Source: a virus. Taken from it: DNA of 29,875 nucleotides. Every line of letters begins with the position of its first letter. Position 1 is the stretch's first letter. Of this stretch, positions 13,427 through 22,948 are shown piece by piece. Location: positions 1 through 29,875 of the IMG/VR virus record IMGVR_UViG_3300042924_003902; one strand, given 5' to 3'. A program made the translations under genes and the position numbers. The notes under the pieces were generated by a model. That model saw nothing but the letters and a program-made list of their open reading frames with translations, was not told the origin of the DNA and did no database searches.

Positions 13427-15113
13427 AGAAACGACCAACGATTTCGTCGAAGGCAACACCAGTACGGACAGCGACAAAGTTCAACTGGATAAAGTTGATG
13501 CTACGTGCTGGCTTGATATAGATGTCACCAATAAACTCGTTGCGATCGATAACTTCTGGAGTATTATTTGTTTCGTCACAAATAACACGGAAGTCATAGA
13601 TACCGCGACGACCCTGTACTGTGCGTAGGAATGGCTCAACAAGATTTACGAAGGTTGCTCTTGTGAACTCGTCGTTGAGTTCGAAGAGGCTTGCCTTGGC
13701 TGCTCTTGCGATTGCCTTTTCTAGAACAATAAAGAGGCGACGTACATTGATGCGATCAAATGCGCTTGGTTTAGCAAGCAACGTCTTGTCACCATATAGA
13801 ACCACGCCTTCGCCTGGGAACGATACGATTGGGTTTACACCCTTCTTGTATAGTTCGTCACGATTTGCTTGGCTTGGGTTATACGCCAACTTGATGACAT
13901 TCTTCAACTGACCGCGATTGAATCCAGCTGGTGAGAACCATGGATCGCGTTCTTGGTCTGTACGAGCGCAGAGACCAGCAACGTCACCGTTACATGGAAC
14001 CCAACGGTAAGTGTCGTTGTACTTGTCGTACATATACTTCCAGTTGCTGTCCATCACAGCGTATGATGTTGATGGTAGAGCCTCGCGGTAGTTGACTACT
14101 GCGGCTACTGGATCAGTAGCAGTTACGTTTGCATAACTTGGTGAGATAAATCCTACTGCGTCGCGACGTGCGCTAACAATATCAATTACCTTCTCAGCAA
14201 CTGCTTCACCATAACCACCTGTCATTACTAGAGAGATGTCTACGTTTTCTGTTGAAGCAAACTGATTGTAAGCGTTCATAACATTTCCAGTCGTCACTGT
14301 ACCATCTGTACCGCGAGCGAAAGAAATCGTTAGATTCTCACCTTCGAATGCATGAGTTGAGTTAGCAGCAACGCCCCATGTTTCGTTATTTTGACCGAAG
14401 CCATAAACATAACGTGAGCTGCGATAGAGAACATCCTTCCAATAAATGCTATTGCCAGATTCGTCTTTGGCGTTTGTTGCCTTTGAGACATAAGCAAAGC
14501 GTTCGATGACGGTGTTTGGTGTTCCTGAGAACAATCCATCTTCGTCGATGACAGCAATGTGCATTTCGTCGTTTGCTAGGCTGTTGTGATTAGCAGCAAC
14601 CCATGTAGAAGTTCCAGGAGGAGAATCGAAAAACTCACGGTATGCAGCAGAACCGAACACAGAAGCGTTTGCGTTTGCAATGAAGGCGACCTTCAATGAG
14701 TTACCGCGTGAACCAGGATAGCGGGCAGCAAGAACGATATCTGTGTTTGATGCGCTATGATACGTTGAGAAGTAGTGATCTTCACTCTTCATCTTGACGT
14801 TTGCAGCGCAAGAGACTGGATCAACATTCAATGCAACTGCAGAGTTGAGCGTTGCAGCATCAGCACGTGATACGAATAGGCTGTTGCTGTAAGAAAGGAA
14901 GTTTGCAGCGGTGAAGAATGGTAGGAAAGTAGTGGCGTCTGGTTTGCCATATACTTCTACAAGTTCATCTTCAGAAGAAACTTGACGGAGGACGTCGATT
15001 GGACCCCACTGGAATGCGCCACCAATAGCGCCAGTGGCTGTTGAAACTGCTGGAACAACTGTAGTTGCATCAATTTCAGATACATTCACACCTGGTGATA
15101 CTTGAAAAGCCAT
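13425..15113 (-). CDS. 18: Tail sheath protein gp18
   Basis: Contractile sheath subunit. It is 562 aa (T4 659; a shorter form is usual in aquatic relatives, which lack part of the surface domains). The N-terminus MAFQVSPGVNVSEID..TVVP followed by GAIGGAFQWGP is typical. The C-terminal sheath domain is clear: GINPIVSFPGEGVVLYGDKTLL-type segment (here KGVNPIVSFPGEGVVLYGDKT), FDRINVRRLFIVLEKAIARAAK, FEPN-like region FELNDEFTRATFVNLVEPFLRTVQGRRGI, and RSINFIQLNFVAVRTG near the end. AGGAG and a CTAAATA box precede it. Confidence 0.97.
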   Translation of the reverse strand: MAFQVSPGVNVSEIDATTVVPAVSTATGAIGGAFQWGPIDVLRQVSSEDELVEVYGKPDATTFLPFFTAANFLSYSNSLFVSRADAATLNSAVALNVDPVSCAANVKMKSEDHYFSTYHSASNTDIVLAARYPGSRGNSLKVAFIANANASVFGSAAYREFFDSPPGTSTWVAANHNSLANDEMHIAVIDEDGLFSGTPNTVIERFAYVSKATNAKDESGNSIYWKDVLYRSSRYVYGFGQNNETWGVAANSTHAFEGENLTISFARGTDGTVTTGNVMNAYNQFASTENVDISLVMTGGYGEAVAEKVIDIVSARRDAVGFISPSYANVTATDPVAAVVNYREALPSTSYAVMDSNWKYMYDKYNDTYRWVPCNGDVAGLCARTDQERDPWFSPAGFNRGQLKNVIKLAYNPSQANRDELYKKGVNPIVSFPGEGVVLYGDKTLLAKPSAFDRINVRRLFIVLEKAIARAAKASLFELNDEFTRATFVNLVEPFLRTVQGRRGIYDFRVICDETNNTPEVIDRNEFIGDIYIKPARSINFIQLNFVAVRTGVAFDEIVGRF

Positions 15114-15152
15114 GTTTTTGCTCCTGTCTTGGAGGATAAGAAATCTACTGAT

Positions 15153-15159
15153 TATTTAG
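15153..15159 (-). promoter_or_regulatory. Late-promoter-like box upstream of gp18
   Basis: Reads TACTAAATAAT on the minus strand in the gp17-gp18 gap, 39 bases before the gp18 ATG. It shares the CTAAATA core with four other upstream regions in the window. Confidence 0.5.
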
Positions 15160-15172
15160 TATTTTGGGGTTT

Positions 15173-16828
15173 TTACCGTTCCACACTCGACCAAACAGCT
15201 CCATCTTCAACAAATGCAACAGAAGATCCATTATCTACATCTATATGACCTGCTAAAATAGAATCGCCGATGGATTCTTCTTCGATCATTTTCAGGTGTT
15301 CTTCGTTGAGTTTTCTTCGAATATCGATATTCGTCATGTCTGTAAAGAATTTTTGACTCGTGAGCCAAGAAAAAAGAACCAAACACATTACCAAATCGTC
15401 GTGGCTACCCTCTTCAGCCTCGAACGACACCCCATTACTGACGAAAGTGGAGAGTTCTGAGATAATCTCATAGTCTTGAATAATTAGCTGCTCTCTTTCG
15501 ATTAGATTTTTCAATAGAGTGCAACCCAATCGTTTGACTGATTTCGTTGTTTTGACACCGCGACCGCTCTTTTGACCATAACCAAAGTTGACCAAAAGTT
15601 TTTTATTGAGTTTAGACTTACCGTGCTCGACCGTCGAGAGAATATGTTCGTATTCGTAATCTTCGAATAGGATATCGGCGATCTGTTGACCGTTATCGTT
15701 CGTTTCGATCAGCTGATATGCATTGTTGTAATACATACCGACTTGTTTTAGAACCGCAGGATAGACAAGTGGGCTAATCTCATTATCTTTATATGTCGCA
15801 ACGACTTTATATGGCAGTTGAGTTGTATCAATAACGGTGAAGGCTGAGTAGTCTAAACCCTTACCGCGAGATGTATCAACAGTTATGAAGTAAATCTTAT
15901 CTGGCTTCGCTTCTTCATAGATATTCAAATTCTCTATCCCAGTGGTTATCGTCGGTTTGATGAACGACATCGCGCGCAAAGCTCGAGCGCTGATCAACGT
16001 GCCTGACGATCCGAGGAATTCGCATTCCATTTCCTGCATAAACTTCTGATCGCCAAGAACACGGAATTGCTCATCAGCCCATGCTTGGTCACGACCTGGA
16101 ACTTCACGCCAGTTTGCAGAGATATAAGTGAAACCGTTGTGCCCTTCGACCGCATCAGTCCACATCTTATAAAAGTGGTTCATGCCGTTTGGTGTCGAAG
16201 AAATTAGAATCTTAGAATCTTTACCAGAAGAAATGGTAGGATAAACGGACGTGAAGAATTCATCAGCGATATTTGTCGGGACGAATGCAAACTCGTCAAG
16301 GTATAGAAGCGAGATGGAGAAACCACGGATCGCGCTAGATGCCGTTGAGTTAGCAAGAATACGACAACCGTTTTCCAATTCAATATCACCCTTGTTCCAG
16401 GTTTTGACACCCTGCTGAATCCAAAGCGGTAGTGCTTCATAGGCGAGTTTGATACGATTCAAAATTTCTCTTGACGTACTGGCTTTGTTTGCAAGAATAG
16501 CGACAGTCTTATCTTGATTGAATAGAACATACCAAAGAATGTAACCAACAACCATCGTGGTCTTACCGACCTGACGTCCTGCCTTTACGATAATCTGGCG
16601 GTTCTTATTGAACTTATCAATGGCTTCTTTCTGAAATGGATATAGTTTGATTTGAGTAAAACCAGTGTCAAGCATAACGACCTTGACGTAGTTCTCAATA
16701 AAATATGTTGGACTTTCTGAGCACTTGACATACTCTCTGACTTGATCTTCAGTCAGATTCAGCGTCATATTGACTCGTTTTAGTCTTGGATTACCAAGAT
16801 AATTCTTTATTCTACTTGGCAGATTCAT
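15173..16828 (-). CDS. 17: Terminase large subunit gp17
   Basis: Packaging motor ATPase and headful nuclease. It is 551 aa (T4 610). An N-terminal adenine/substrate region (LYPFQKEAIDKF) precedes Walker A GRQVGKTT at residues 84-91. Walker B LLYLDE ends with D178 and the catalytic E179, and the coupling motif SSTPNG is at 210-215. The RNase H-type nuclease domain shows D318 (ITVDTSRGKG), E375 (IETNDNGQ) and a C-terminal SHDDLVM with its acidic pair. It overlaps gp16 by 17 bases in another frame. A later Met start would remove conserved residues, so the first ATG is kept. Confidence 0.97.
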   Translation of the reverse strand: MNLPSRIKNYLGNPRLKRVNMTLNLTEDQVREYVKCSESPTYFIENYVKVVMLDTGFTQIKLYPFQKEAIDKFNKNRQIIVKAGRQVGKTTMVVGYILWYVLFNQDKTVAILANKASTSREILNRIKLAYEALPLWIQQGVKTWNKGDIELENGCRILANSTASSAIRGFSISLLYLDEFAFVPTNIADEFFTSVYPTISSGKDSKILISSTPNGMNHFYKMWTDAVEGHNGFTYISANWREVPGRDQAWADEQFRVLGDQKFMQEMECEFLGSSGTLISARALRAMSFIKPTITTGIENLNIYEEAKPDKIYFITVDTSRGKGLDYSAFTVIDTTQLPYKVVATYKDNEISPLVYPAVLKQVGMYYNNAYQLIETNDNGQQIADILFEDYEYEHILSTVEHGKSKLNKKLLVNFGYGQKSGRGVKTTKSVKRLGCTLLKNLIEREQLIIQDYEIISELSTFVSNGVSFEAEEGSHDDLVMCLVLFSWLTSQKFFTDMTNIDIRRKLNEEHLKMIEEESIGDSILAGHIDVDNGSSVAFVEDGAVWSSVER

Positions 16829-17225
16829 TCTTTAGTTGCTTCAATAGTTCCGCTGTGCTACCAACAAACACTGCTTTATCTACATTGATGTTTTGTGTTT
16901 GTGCTTGCTGCTCTTTTGGTATGAGATCTTTTTGCTGCTTTTGTAAAATCATGAGTTTCTCTGTAACGTCAGAGAGATTCTTGATCATATTTGCAGCAAC
17001 TTCATATGCGCGCGGATGCTGTGATTCACGAGCAACTTCTAGAATACCATCAAGAGCTTCGTTGCCTTTTTCGATTAGATTATAATAATTTGCGCGTGAA
17101 TAATGCGCATCAGGGTTTTGTGATTCGTCCTGATGAATTGTAATAGGCTTATCTGATTTTTCACTTACTACAGGAACATAATCAGTATTCAAAATGTCAG
17201 CAAGATTTTTATCTACATCACTCAT
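16812..17225 (-). CDS. 16: Terminase small subunit gp16
   Basis: DNA-recognition and regulatory subunit that stimulates gp17. It is 137 aa (T4 164). The central AHYSRANYYNLIEKGNEALDGILEVARESQHPRAYEVAANMIKNLSDVTEKLMILQKQQKDL is the conserved helical oligomerisation core of T4-like small terminases. The N- and C-terminal arms are polar and probably flexible. Start overlaps the LamG-protein stop as ATGA; the 3' end overlaps gp17. Assignment is supported by both core sequence and position. Confidence 0.93.
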   Translation of the reverse strand: MSDVDKNLADILNTDYVPVVSEKSDKPITIHQDESQNPDAHYSRANYYNLIEKGNEALDGILEVARESQHPRAYEVAANMIKNLSDVTEKLMILQKQQKDLIPKEQQAQTQNINVDKAVFVGSTAELLKQLKNESAK

Positions 17226-17929
17226 AAACCAAACCTAGATTTATAATTATTATAATTTTGCGTCACTTCAGCCGCTGTTAGTTCTCTACTATAACACATG
17301 ACTAAAGAAATTCTACCGTCTAACATATTACCACCAGCACCAAAGCATGCTATATTTGTTCCACCATTACCAGAACGCTGACTCTTATTTGCTGTATATG
17401 TTGCGTCTAGTGACCCGTTCAAATATAGTTTCATACCATCTGCACTACTAAACGTCAAAGTTGCATTATACCAAGTGTTCAAACTAATCGACGATACCGA
17501 AGGAAACTCTGTGTATGTTGACCAATTAGAGTGACCACAATAAATCTTGTTAGTACTGGCCATAAACATAAAGTGGCCACCAGTATCGCTACTGACAAGA
17601 TTATTGTCAGAATAACTATTTATGTAGAACCAGACTGACTTTGTGTACGCTGTAGAAGGGACTACGTTATTACCAGAACCCACACCATATTGATTAGAAC
17701 CATTGAAAGAAAAATATGATGGTGTTCCAGAAGTGAAAGTTGGGCTACCAAACAATGTAACGTTTTGCTCTGGAGCAGCCAAATCTGTCCAAGTAGATCC
17801 AGTTCCTGGATAACTTGCCAAATCTGCAGCATCTAGATGTAAAGTCAAATCTGATTGGACAATACCAACCGCAACTACTCTTCTAGAAGGACGACCAAAA
17901 CTATTAGTTCTTCCAAAAGTATTGAACAT
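17222..17929 (-). CDS. LamG/concanavalin A-like lectin-fold virion protein
   Basis: The 235 aa protein has a LamG-like jelly roll over most of its length: SDLTLHLDAADLASYPGTGSTWTDL near residues 25-50, FNGSNQYG, KSVWFYINSYSDNNLVSS, LNTWYNATLTFSSADGMKLYLNGSLDATY, and DGRISLVMCYSRELTAAEVTQNYNNYKSRFG at the end. Such domains bind glycans and occur in phage tail adhesins. The first 13 residues (MFNTFGRTNSFGR) resemble those of the upstream PA14-like protein, perhaps a shared attachment peptide. Start overlaps the upstream stop as TAATG with GGGGAT upstream. Likely a minor tail or head decoration protein that binds host or environmental polysaccharide; the ligand is unknown. Confidence 0.82.
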   Translation of the reverse strand: MFNTFGRTNSFGRPSRRVVAVGIVQSDLTLHLDAADLASYPGTGSTWTDLAAPEQNVTLFGSPTFTSGTPSYFSFNGSNQYGVGSGNNVVPSTAYTKSVWFYINSYSDNNLVSSDTGGHFMFMASTNKIYCGHSNWSTYTEFPSVSSISLNTWYNATLTFSSADGMKLYLNGSLDATYTANKSQRSGNGGTNIACFGAGGNMLDGRISLVMCYSRELTAAEVTQNYNNYKSRFGL

Positions 17930-18459
17930 TATATCCCCATTGTATTAGGGTTGTAGAATGTACGCCCTGTTGTAGTGGTTGTTTTTGCAATCGTTGGTGT
18001 TGAAAAACTAAATGTACAAACATCACCACCGCTCATTTCACCAAATTGAACTCTTATTGGATAGTATATTCCTGCACTCAGAGCAACGTTGCCACTGACC
18101 TCAACTGGTCCGTGCAGACCACCATTATTGACTAATGCATTTCCAGTAGTAAATCCAGAAATAGCATTTGGTCCTAACCACATATAAGACGCATCATCAC
18201 TGCTCAAATAAAATGTATATGTTTCAGTTGTTACTGGTCTAAAATATCCTAACCATTGATAACTGAAATTATCTCCATCGTCAGTACCTGGTTCTGCTAA
18301 TGAATTGACTTGAATTGTGGTAGAAGATACTGTTTGAGATGCAAACCATGATACATTGTCGGCAAAATATCCACCATTATATCTTCGCGCAACAACACCA
18401 GGAAGGTAGGAAATCCCTTTCCTACCATATGCCCTAGAACCACTAAAAGAACTGAACAT
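17929..18459 (-). CDS. PA14/GLEYA-like domain virion protein
   Basis: The 176 aa protein matches the PA14/GLEYA beta-barrel pattern: RRYNGGYFADNVSWF, DDGDNFSYQWLGYFRPVTTETYTFYLSSDDASYMWLG (the aromatic-plus-SDDASYMWLG signature), LSAGIYYPIRVQFGEMSGGDVCTFSF. These domains bind carbohydrates in adhesins and glycosidases. The N-terminus MFSSFSGSRAYGRK resembles the N-terminus of the following LamG protein. It starts four bases after the large fibre gene stop, with GGA as a weak ribosome site. Likely role is glycan binding on the tail fibre network or capsid; location on the virion is inference. Confidence 0.8.
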   Translation of the reverse strand: MFSSFSGSRAYGRKGISYLPGVVARRYNGGYFADNVSWFASQTVSSTTIQVNSLAEPGTDDGDNFSYQWLGYFRPVTTETYTFYLSSDDASYMWLGPNAISGFTTGNALVNNGGLHGPVEVSGNVALSAGIYYPIRVQFGEMSGGDVCTFSFSTPTIAKTTTTTGRTFYNPNTMGI

Positions 18460-18463
18460 TGAA

Positions 18464-21400
18464 TTATCCGAAGGTCGTCAATTGACCAAGAGTAATCCAA
18501 GTTCCCGCATTATTCACAACACTGAATGACACAACGTCTTTCTTGTTTGCGCTACCAGCTGGTTGCGTACCACCTTGCCATACAACAGTCTGTGCTTGAC
18601 CACCGATTTGTACAGCAGTTGGTACATAAGCCGTTCCACCCTGATTCAACACTAGCGTGAACGATGTTGCATTATTTGCAGGAATTGTTACATTCGTGAA
18701 GTTTGCAGTAAAGTTCGCGCTGATGCTTGAGTGAACAAAGATATGCCCAAGAGCACAGTCATGCGTCACAGTTCCAGTTGCACTAGACAATGCATTTGTT
18801 GATTCAAACACTTGCTTGACATTTAGCGCATTCAATGAAGGTGATGTTGTAAACGCAGTTGTTTGATAAGTGCTATCTGGGAATCCTATAGCACCATTAG
18901 TACCAAACATCCACTGACTTGTATTACCAGTGCCATCATTAGAATTGATTACGATGTCGCCTGTGTTTGCTAACTTGACATATAAGTTATCGCTACCAAA
19001 GAACAACTCAGTTTGATATAAGTTGCCGCTGGCCAAGTGTATATGATCACCATCTGCCGCAGTTGGATATATCAACAATTTTTGATCGGTGATAGTACCT
19101 GAACCTGCTGGTTGAAGAGTGATCGTGTTGCCAGGAGCACCGCTTGGTGTAAATGGATTACCGTAGATGATACCGCCACCTGGTAGTGATACATTGCCAG
19201 TAGTATCAAATGTCCAAGTTTGAGTTCCATATGCTGTAATGGTAAGATTACCATCGACTGTAGCAATATCGATATTACTATTGCCATTGGCTACTGGGAG
19301 ACCCACTGGACCAGTCGGACCAGCTGCGCCAGATGGACCTTGCGGACCTTGTGGACCAGCCGCACCCTGTGGACCTTGTGGACCACCTGAAGGACCAGAT
19401 GGACCTGTTGGACCTTGTGGACCAGCCTCACCCTTGTCGCCAGTACGAGCAAATGTAATCAATAGATCTTCTGCGTTGCTGAATGTCGCAGCACTACCAG
19501 AAACATAAGAGCAATTTACTTCAAAGTAACTTGTCTTGTCTGTTAGACTGTTGACAACAAACAATGCAAAGTCACTTGGATCAGACTTATTGCTAATCTT
19601 GAAGTGACCCTTGATCGTTGATGTTGAGTCATCGATTGTAGCGAGGAAGTTGTAGATATTTGTACCATTATCATCAAGGTAGTCAATCCACAAACGATCT
19701 GCTGCCGTGACAGTGCCATTGTTCAACTTCAACTTACCTTGACCAGGATCACTATCTGAAGTGTTTGAATCAAAGGTAAAGTCAAACGTTGCACCACCAA
19801 ATCCACCAGTCGCACCAGTTGGTCCTTGTGGACCTTGTGGACCCTGCGGACCCGTGTCGCCAATGACACCCTGTGGTCCTTGTGGACCTGTGTCACCGAT
19901 AACACCCTGTGGACCCTGCGGACCTTGTGGTCCTTGAGGACCTTGCGGACCTTGTGGACCCTCAACACCCTGTGGTCCTTGTGGACCCTGTGGACCTGTC
20001 TCACCAACAACGCCTTGTGGACCTTGTGGACCTTGTGGACCCTGTGGTCCTTGAGGACCTTGCGGACCTTGTGGACCAGCAGCACCTGTATCACCCTTGT
20101 CACCAGTGCGAGCAAAGGTAATTACAATATCTTCTGCGTCACTGAAGCTGCTTGCGCTACCTGAAACGTATGCGCAATCCACTTCGAAGTAACCAGTACG
20201 ATCTGTCAAGCCGCTGATTGTAAACAACGCAAAGTCAGCAGAATTATTTTTGTTGCTAATTCTGAAGTGACCCTTGATTGTTGACGTTGAATCATCAATT
20301 GTAGTCAAGAAGTTTTGAACTTGCGTTCCGTTGTCATCAAGATAATCAATCCACAATTTATTTGCAGAAGTGATTGTCGTATTGTTCAAACGGAGTTTGC
20401 CAGTACCTGGATCGCCTTGGAAGTCATTTGCACTAAACGTATAGTCAAATGTTGCACCACCAAAGTTTCCTGTTGCGCCAGTTGGTCCCTGTGGACCTTG
20501 AGGACCTTGAGGACCAGTATCACCAGTCACACCTTGTGGTCCTTGTGGACCCTGTGGACCAGTGTCACCAGTTACACCTTGTGGACCCTGTGGTCCTTGA
20601 GGACCTTGTGGACCCTCAACGCCTTGTGGTCCTTGAGGACCTTCTGGACCCTGTGGACCCTGAGGACCTTGTGGACCTGCGACATTTGATACGCCTGATG
20701 GACCTTGAGGACCTTCAGGACCTTGTGGTCCTTGTGGACCTGTTGGACCACCAGAAGGACCAGTCGGACCCTGTGGACCTGTTGGACCAGTTTCACCTTT
20801 ATCGCCAGTACGAGCAAATGTAATGAGAATTTCTTCACCAGAACTAAATGCTGCAGCACTACCAGAAACAAACGAACATCCCACTTCATAGTATGATGTC
20901 TTGTCTACCAAATTACTGATAGTGAAGAGTGCAAAGTCTGCTGAATTTGCTTTATTTGTGATACGGAAGTGACCCTTGATCAATGATGTTGAGTCGTCGA
21001 TTGTAGCAAGATAATTTTGAATATCTGTGCCGCTCTCATCAACATAATCAATCCAAAGTTTATCAGCAAGTGTTGCTGACGCATTGTTCAATTTCAATGA
21101 ACTATTGCCAGGATCAGTATCTGATGTATCAGTTTGGAAATTATATTCAAAAGTTGCGCCACCAAAGTTACCCTGTGCGCCAGTTGGTCCTTGCGGACCT
21201 TGTGGTCCTTGCGGACCAGTGTCGCCAGTGACACCTTGTGGACCTTGAGGACCTTCTGGTCCTTGTGGACCCTCTGGACCTTGTGGACCAACAACACCTT
21301 GAGGACCTTCTGGTCCTTGTGGACCTTCTGGACCTTGTGGACCAGTTACACCTTGTGGACCTTGAGGACCCTCTGGACCCTGCGGACCTTCTGGACCTTG

Positions 21401-21769
21401 CGGACCAGTTACACCCTGCGGACCTTCTGGTCCTTGTGGACCCTCTGGACCCTGTGGTCCAACGTCACCTTGTGGACCTTGCGGACCAGGAACGTTTGAA
21501 ACACCTGATGGACCTTGAGGACCTTCTGGACCCTGTGGACCCTGAGGACCTTGTGGACCAGTGACACCTTGTGGACCTTCTGGACCAGACGGACCAGATG
21601 GACCAACAATACCACCATATGCTAATATGTTCCATGCCGTGGTGCCATCACCAACTTTGAACTGACTTGTATCAGTCTCAAGACCAAATTCGCCTTGCGC
21701 AAGAACTGTGTTCGCAGTAGACCACTCTAAAGCAGTACCGCGACGAAATTGAAGTTGAATATATGCCAT
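18464..21769 (-). CDS. Large collagen-like tail fibre/adhesin with Mtd-like N-terminus
   Basis: The 1101 aa modular fibre protein begins with a segment ([40 protein letters not shown], residues 3-47) like the N-terminal virion-attachment domain of phage major tropism determinants. Four Gly-Pro-Gln-rich collagen tracts (about 54-200, 325-434, 560-655, 780-823) alternate with three copies of a 125-residue non-collagen module (201-325, 435-559, 656-780). Each module runs from FGGATF to [10 protein letters not shown]. Residues 824-1101 form a beta-rich tip ([46 protein letters not shown]) ending in a [18 protein letters not shown] domain. Collagen triplets imply a rod-like trimer. Probable receptor-binding or head/tail decoration fibre. 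Confidence 0.87.
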   Translation of the reverse strand: MAYIQLQFRRGTALEWSTANTVLAQGEFGLETDTSQFKVGDGTTAWNILAYGGIVGPSGPSGPEGPQGVTGPQGPQGPQGPEGPQGPSGVSNVPGPQGPQGDVGPQGPEGPQGPEGPQGVTGPQGPEGPQGPEGPQGPQGVTGPQGPEGPQGPEGPQGVVGPQGPEGPQGPEGPQGPQGVTGDTGPQGPQGPQGPTGAQGNFGGATFEYNFQTDTSDTDPGNSSLKLNNASATLADKLWIDYVDESGTDIQNYLATIDDSTSLIKGHFRITNKANSADFALFTISNLVDKTSYYEVGCSFVSGSAAAFSSGEEILITFARTGDKGETGPTGPQGPTGPSGGPTGPQGPQGPEGPQGPSGVSNVAGPQGPQGPQGPEGPQGPQGVEGPQGPQGPQGPQGVTGDTGPQGPQGPQGVTGDTGPQGPQGPQGPTGATGNFGGATFDYTFSANDFQGDPGTGKLRLNNTTITSANKLWIDYLDDNGTQVQNFLTTIDDSTSTIKGHFRISNKNNSADFALFTISGLTDRTGYFEVDCAYVSGSASSFSDAEDIVITFARTGDKGDTGAAGPQGPQGPQGPQGPQGPQGPQGVVGETGPQGPQGPQGVEGPQGPQGPQGPQGPQGPQGVIGDTGPQGPQGVIGDTGPQGPQGPQGPTGATGGFGGATFDFTFDSNTSDSDPGQGKLKLNNGTVTAADRLWIDYLDDNGTNIYNFLATIDDSTSTIKGHFKISNKSDPSDFALFVVNSLTDKTSYFEVNCSYVSGSAATFSNAEDLLITFARTGDKGEAGPQGPTGPSGPSGGPQGPQGAAGPQGPQGPSGAAGPTGPVGLPVANGNSNIDIATVDGNLTITAYGTQTWTFDTTGNVSLPGGGIIYGNPFTPSGAPGNTITLQPAGSGTITDQKLLIYPTAADGDHIHLASGNLYQTELFFGSDNLYVKLANTGDIVINSNDGTGNTSQWMFGTNGAIGFPDSTYQTTAFTTSPSLNALNVKQVFESTNALSSATGTVTHDCALGHIFVHSSISANFTANFTNVTIPANNATSFTLVLNQGGTAYVPTAVQIGGQAQTVVWQGGTQPAGSANKKDVVSFSVVNNAGTWITLGQLTTFG
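19430..19804 (-). repeat. Interspersed fibre module, copy 3 of the large fibre
   Basis: Encodes residues 656-780 of the 1101 aa fibre, with the same ordered motifs. The [11 protein letters not shown] and [12 protein letters not shown] parts are almost the same as in copy 2. Confidence 0.9.
20093..20467 (-). repeat. Interspersed fibre module, copy 2 of the large fibre
   Basis: Encodes residues 435-559 of the 1101 aa fibre, with the same ordered motifs as copy 1 and no insertions evident. Confidence 0.9.
20795..21169 (-). repeat. Interspersed fibre module, copy 1 of the large fibre
   Basis: Encodes residues 201-325 of the 1101 aa fibre. The shared frame is FGGATF(D/E), DPG....LKLNN, LWIDY.D..GT, IDDSTS.IKGHFR, FALFTIS.L.D.T, YVSGSA, and [10 protein letters not shown]. 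Confidence 0.9.
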
Positions 21770-21770
21770 G

Positions 21771-22937
21771 TTAGGTTACGCCTCCGCAATTGATATTTAG
21801 TCCTACGCTAAAGTCTGTACTTGGTGTTCCGCCATCATATACAACAGCACCGACTGGTCCTTGTGGTCCTTGTGGACCAGCATTTCCGTTGACACCACTT
21901 GGTCCCTGTGGACCTTCTGGTCCTGATGGTCCTTGTGGACCAGCATTTCCGTTGACACCACTTGGTCCCTGTGGACCTTCTGGTCCTGTTGGTCCTGATG
22001 GTCCTTGTGGACCTGTATCTCCATTGACACCACTTGGTCCTGGAGGACCTGGTAATCCAGTAGGTCCTTGGGGACCTACTGGTCCTGATGGTCCTTGTGG
22101 ACCTGTATCTCCATTGACACCACTTGGTCCTTGTGGACCAGTATCACCCACTGCTCCAGATGGTCCAGTCGGTCCTTGTGGACCTGTTGCGCCTGTATCA
22201 CCACGATCGCCAGTACGCGCAAATGTAATAATGACATCTTCACCATTTTCAAACAATGTTCCAGTTAGATTACCATCTCCTGAAACATATGCGCAATTTA
22301 CTTGAAAATAATCGCTATGATCAACTAATGATGAGATTGTGTATAGAACAAATGCAGCTGTATTAGTTTTATTTGATACTCTAAAGTGACCTTTGATTGC
22401 TGATGTTGAATCATCAATAGTCAGTAGAAAATTGCTAATATCAATTCCACCATCAGCTAGTTCATTGATGATCAATGCATCAGCTAATGTCAAATTTGTA
22501 GCATCAAGTTTTAGTTTTCCTGGTCCTGGATCAGTGCCACCAGTATTGGTATCAAATGTATAATCAAAGGTTGCACCACCAAAATTTCCCACCTCACCCT
22601 TTGGTCCTTGTGGACCCTGAGGACCTTGAGGACCAGTTACAGATGGACCGCTTGGTCCTTGAGGTCCTTGCGGACCTAAATCACCAGCAATACCTTGAGG
22701 ACCTTGTGGTCCAATTTCACCAGCAACACCACTTGGTCCAGTAGGACCGATGTTACCAGCAATACCCTGTGCGCCAGTTGGTCCTTGTGGACCCTGTGGA
22801 CCTTGTGGTCCAGTATCAGCCCCTGCACCAGCATACAAGTCTGTGAAGTTTTCGTTTACTTTCTCAAACGCTTCACGAATTGTATCGCCAGTGCCATCAT
22901 TAGGTGCTGCGCCAATATCGATTATTTGTTGTGTCAT
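21771..22937 (-). CDS. Collagen-like virion fibre protein
   Basis: The 388 aa protein opens with [31 protein letters not shown] (residues 6-36, in two halves), an N-terminal attachment segment common in structural proteins of T4-like phages. A collagen tract (about 42-116) leads to one copy of the FGGATF...[10 protein letters not shown] module (117-245), then a longer collagen tract rich in [12 protein letters not shown] units (about 246-365). It ends with [24 protein letters not shown] in two pieces, a short C-terminal motif seen in related phage fibre proteins. It lies between gp15 and the larger fibre; both probably belong to one fibre or whisker structure. Much of the collagen tract comes from recent tandem duplication. 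Confidence 0.85.
   Translation of the reverse strand: MTQQIIDIGAAPNDGTGDTIREAFEKVNENFTDLYAGAGADTGPQGPQGPQGPTGAQGIAGNIGPTGPSGVAGEIGPQGPQGIAGDLGPQGPQGPSGPSVTGPQGPQGPQGPKGEVGNFGGATFDYTFDTNTGGTDPGPGKLKLDATNLTLADALIINELADGGIDISNFLLTIDDSTSAIKGHFRVSNKTNTAAFVLYTISSLVDHSDYFQVNCAYVSGDGNLTGTLFENGEDVIITFARTGDRGDTGATGPQGPTGPSGAVGDTGPQGPSGVNGDTGPQGPSGPVGPQGPTGLPGPPGPSGVNGDTGPQGPSGPTGPEGPQGPSGVNGNAGPQGPSGPEGPQGPSGVNGNAGPQGPQGPVGAVVYDGGTPSTDFSVGLNINCGGVT
21794..21800 (-). promoter_or_regulatory. Late-promoter-like box before the large fibre
   Basis: Reads GACTAAATATC on the minus strand, 24 bases before the 21769 start. It lies inside the last codons of the preceding fibre gene, so the match could be fortuitous. 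GGAGG follows, 13 bases before the ATG. Confidence 0.35.
21868..21993 (-). repeat. Near-perfect 63-base tandem duplication in collagen tract
   Basis: Bases 21868-21930 and 21931-21993 agree at 62 of 63 positions (difference at 21926/21989). The unit encodes 21 residues, seven Gly-X-Y triplets, so the frame and collagen register are kept. More diverged copies of its core follow to about 22140. Confidence 0.92.
22203..22589 (-). repeat. Interspersed fibre module in the 388 aa fibre
   Basis: Encodes residues 117-245 with the same landmarks as the modules of the larger fibre, with a few extra residues around the [18 protein letters not shown] segment. It is the most diverged complete copy. Confidence 0.85.
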
Positions 22938-22948
22938 CTCTTATTCTC

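Noticed and set aside
19729-20115. Lys/Val/His-rich minus-strand open frames inside the fibre genes
   Set aside because: Frame-shifted reading of the same collagen repeat, lacking starts with ribosome sites.
19239-21564. Plus-strand open frames rich in Cys-Gly-Pro, Trp-Thr-Leu or Val-Asp-Leu repeats opposite the fibre genes (also at 21790-22305 and 29425-29803)
   Set aside because: They are mirror translations of the repetitive GPQ codons on the minus strand; no ribosome sites, and the minus-strand frames are continuous and domain-bearing.
18464-22937. CRISPR array or other regulatory repeat array
   Set aside because: The repeats are codon-register Gly-X-Y repeats inside open frames with no unique spacers.
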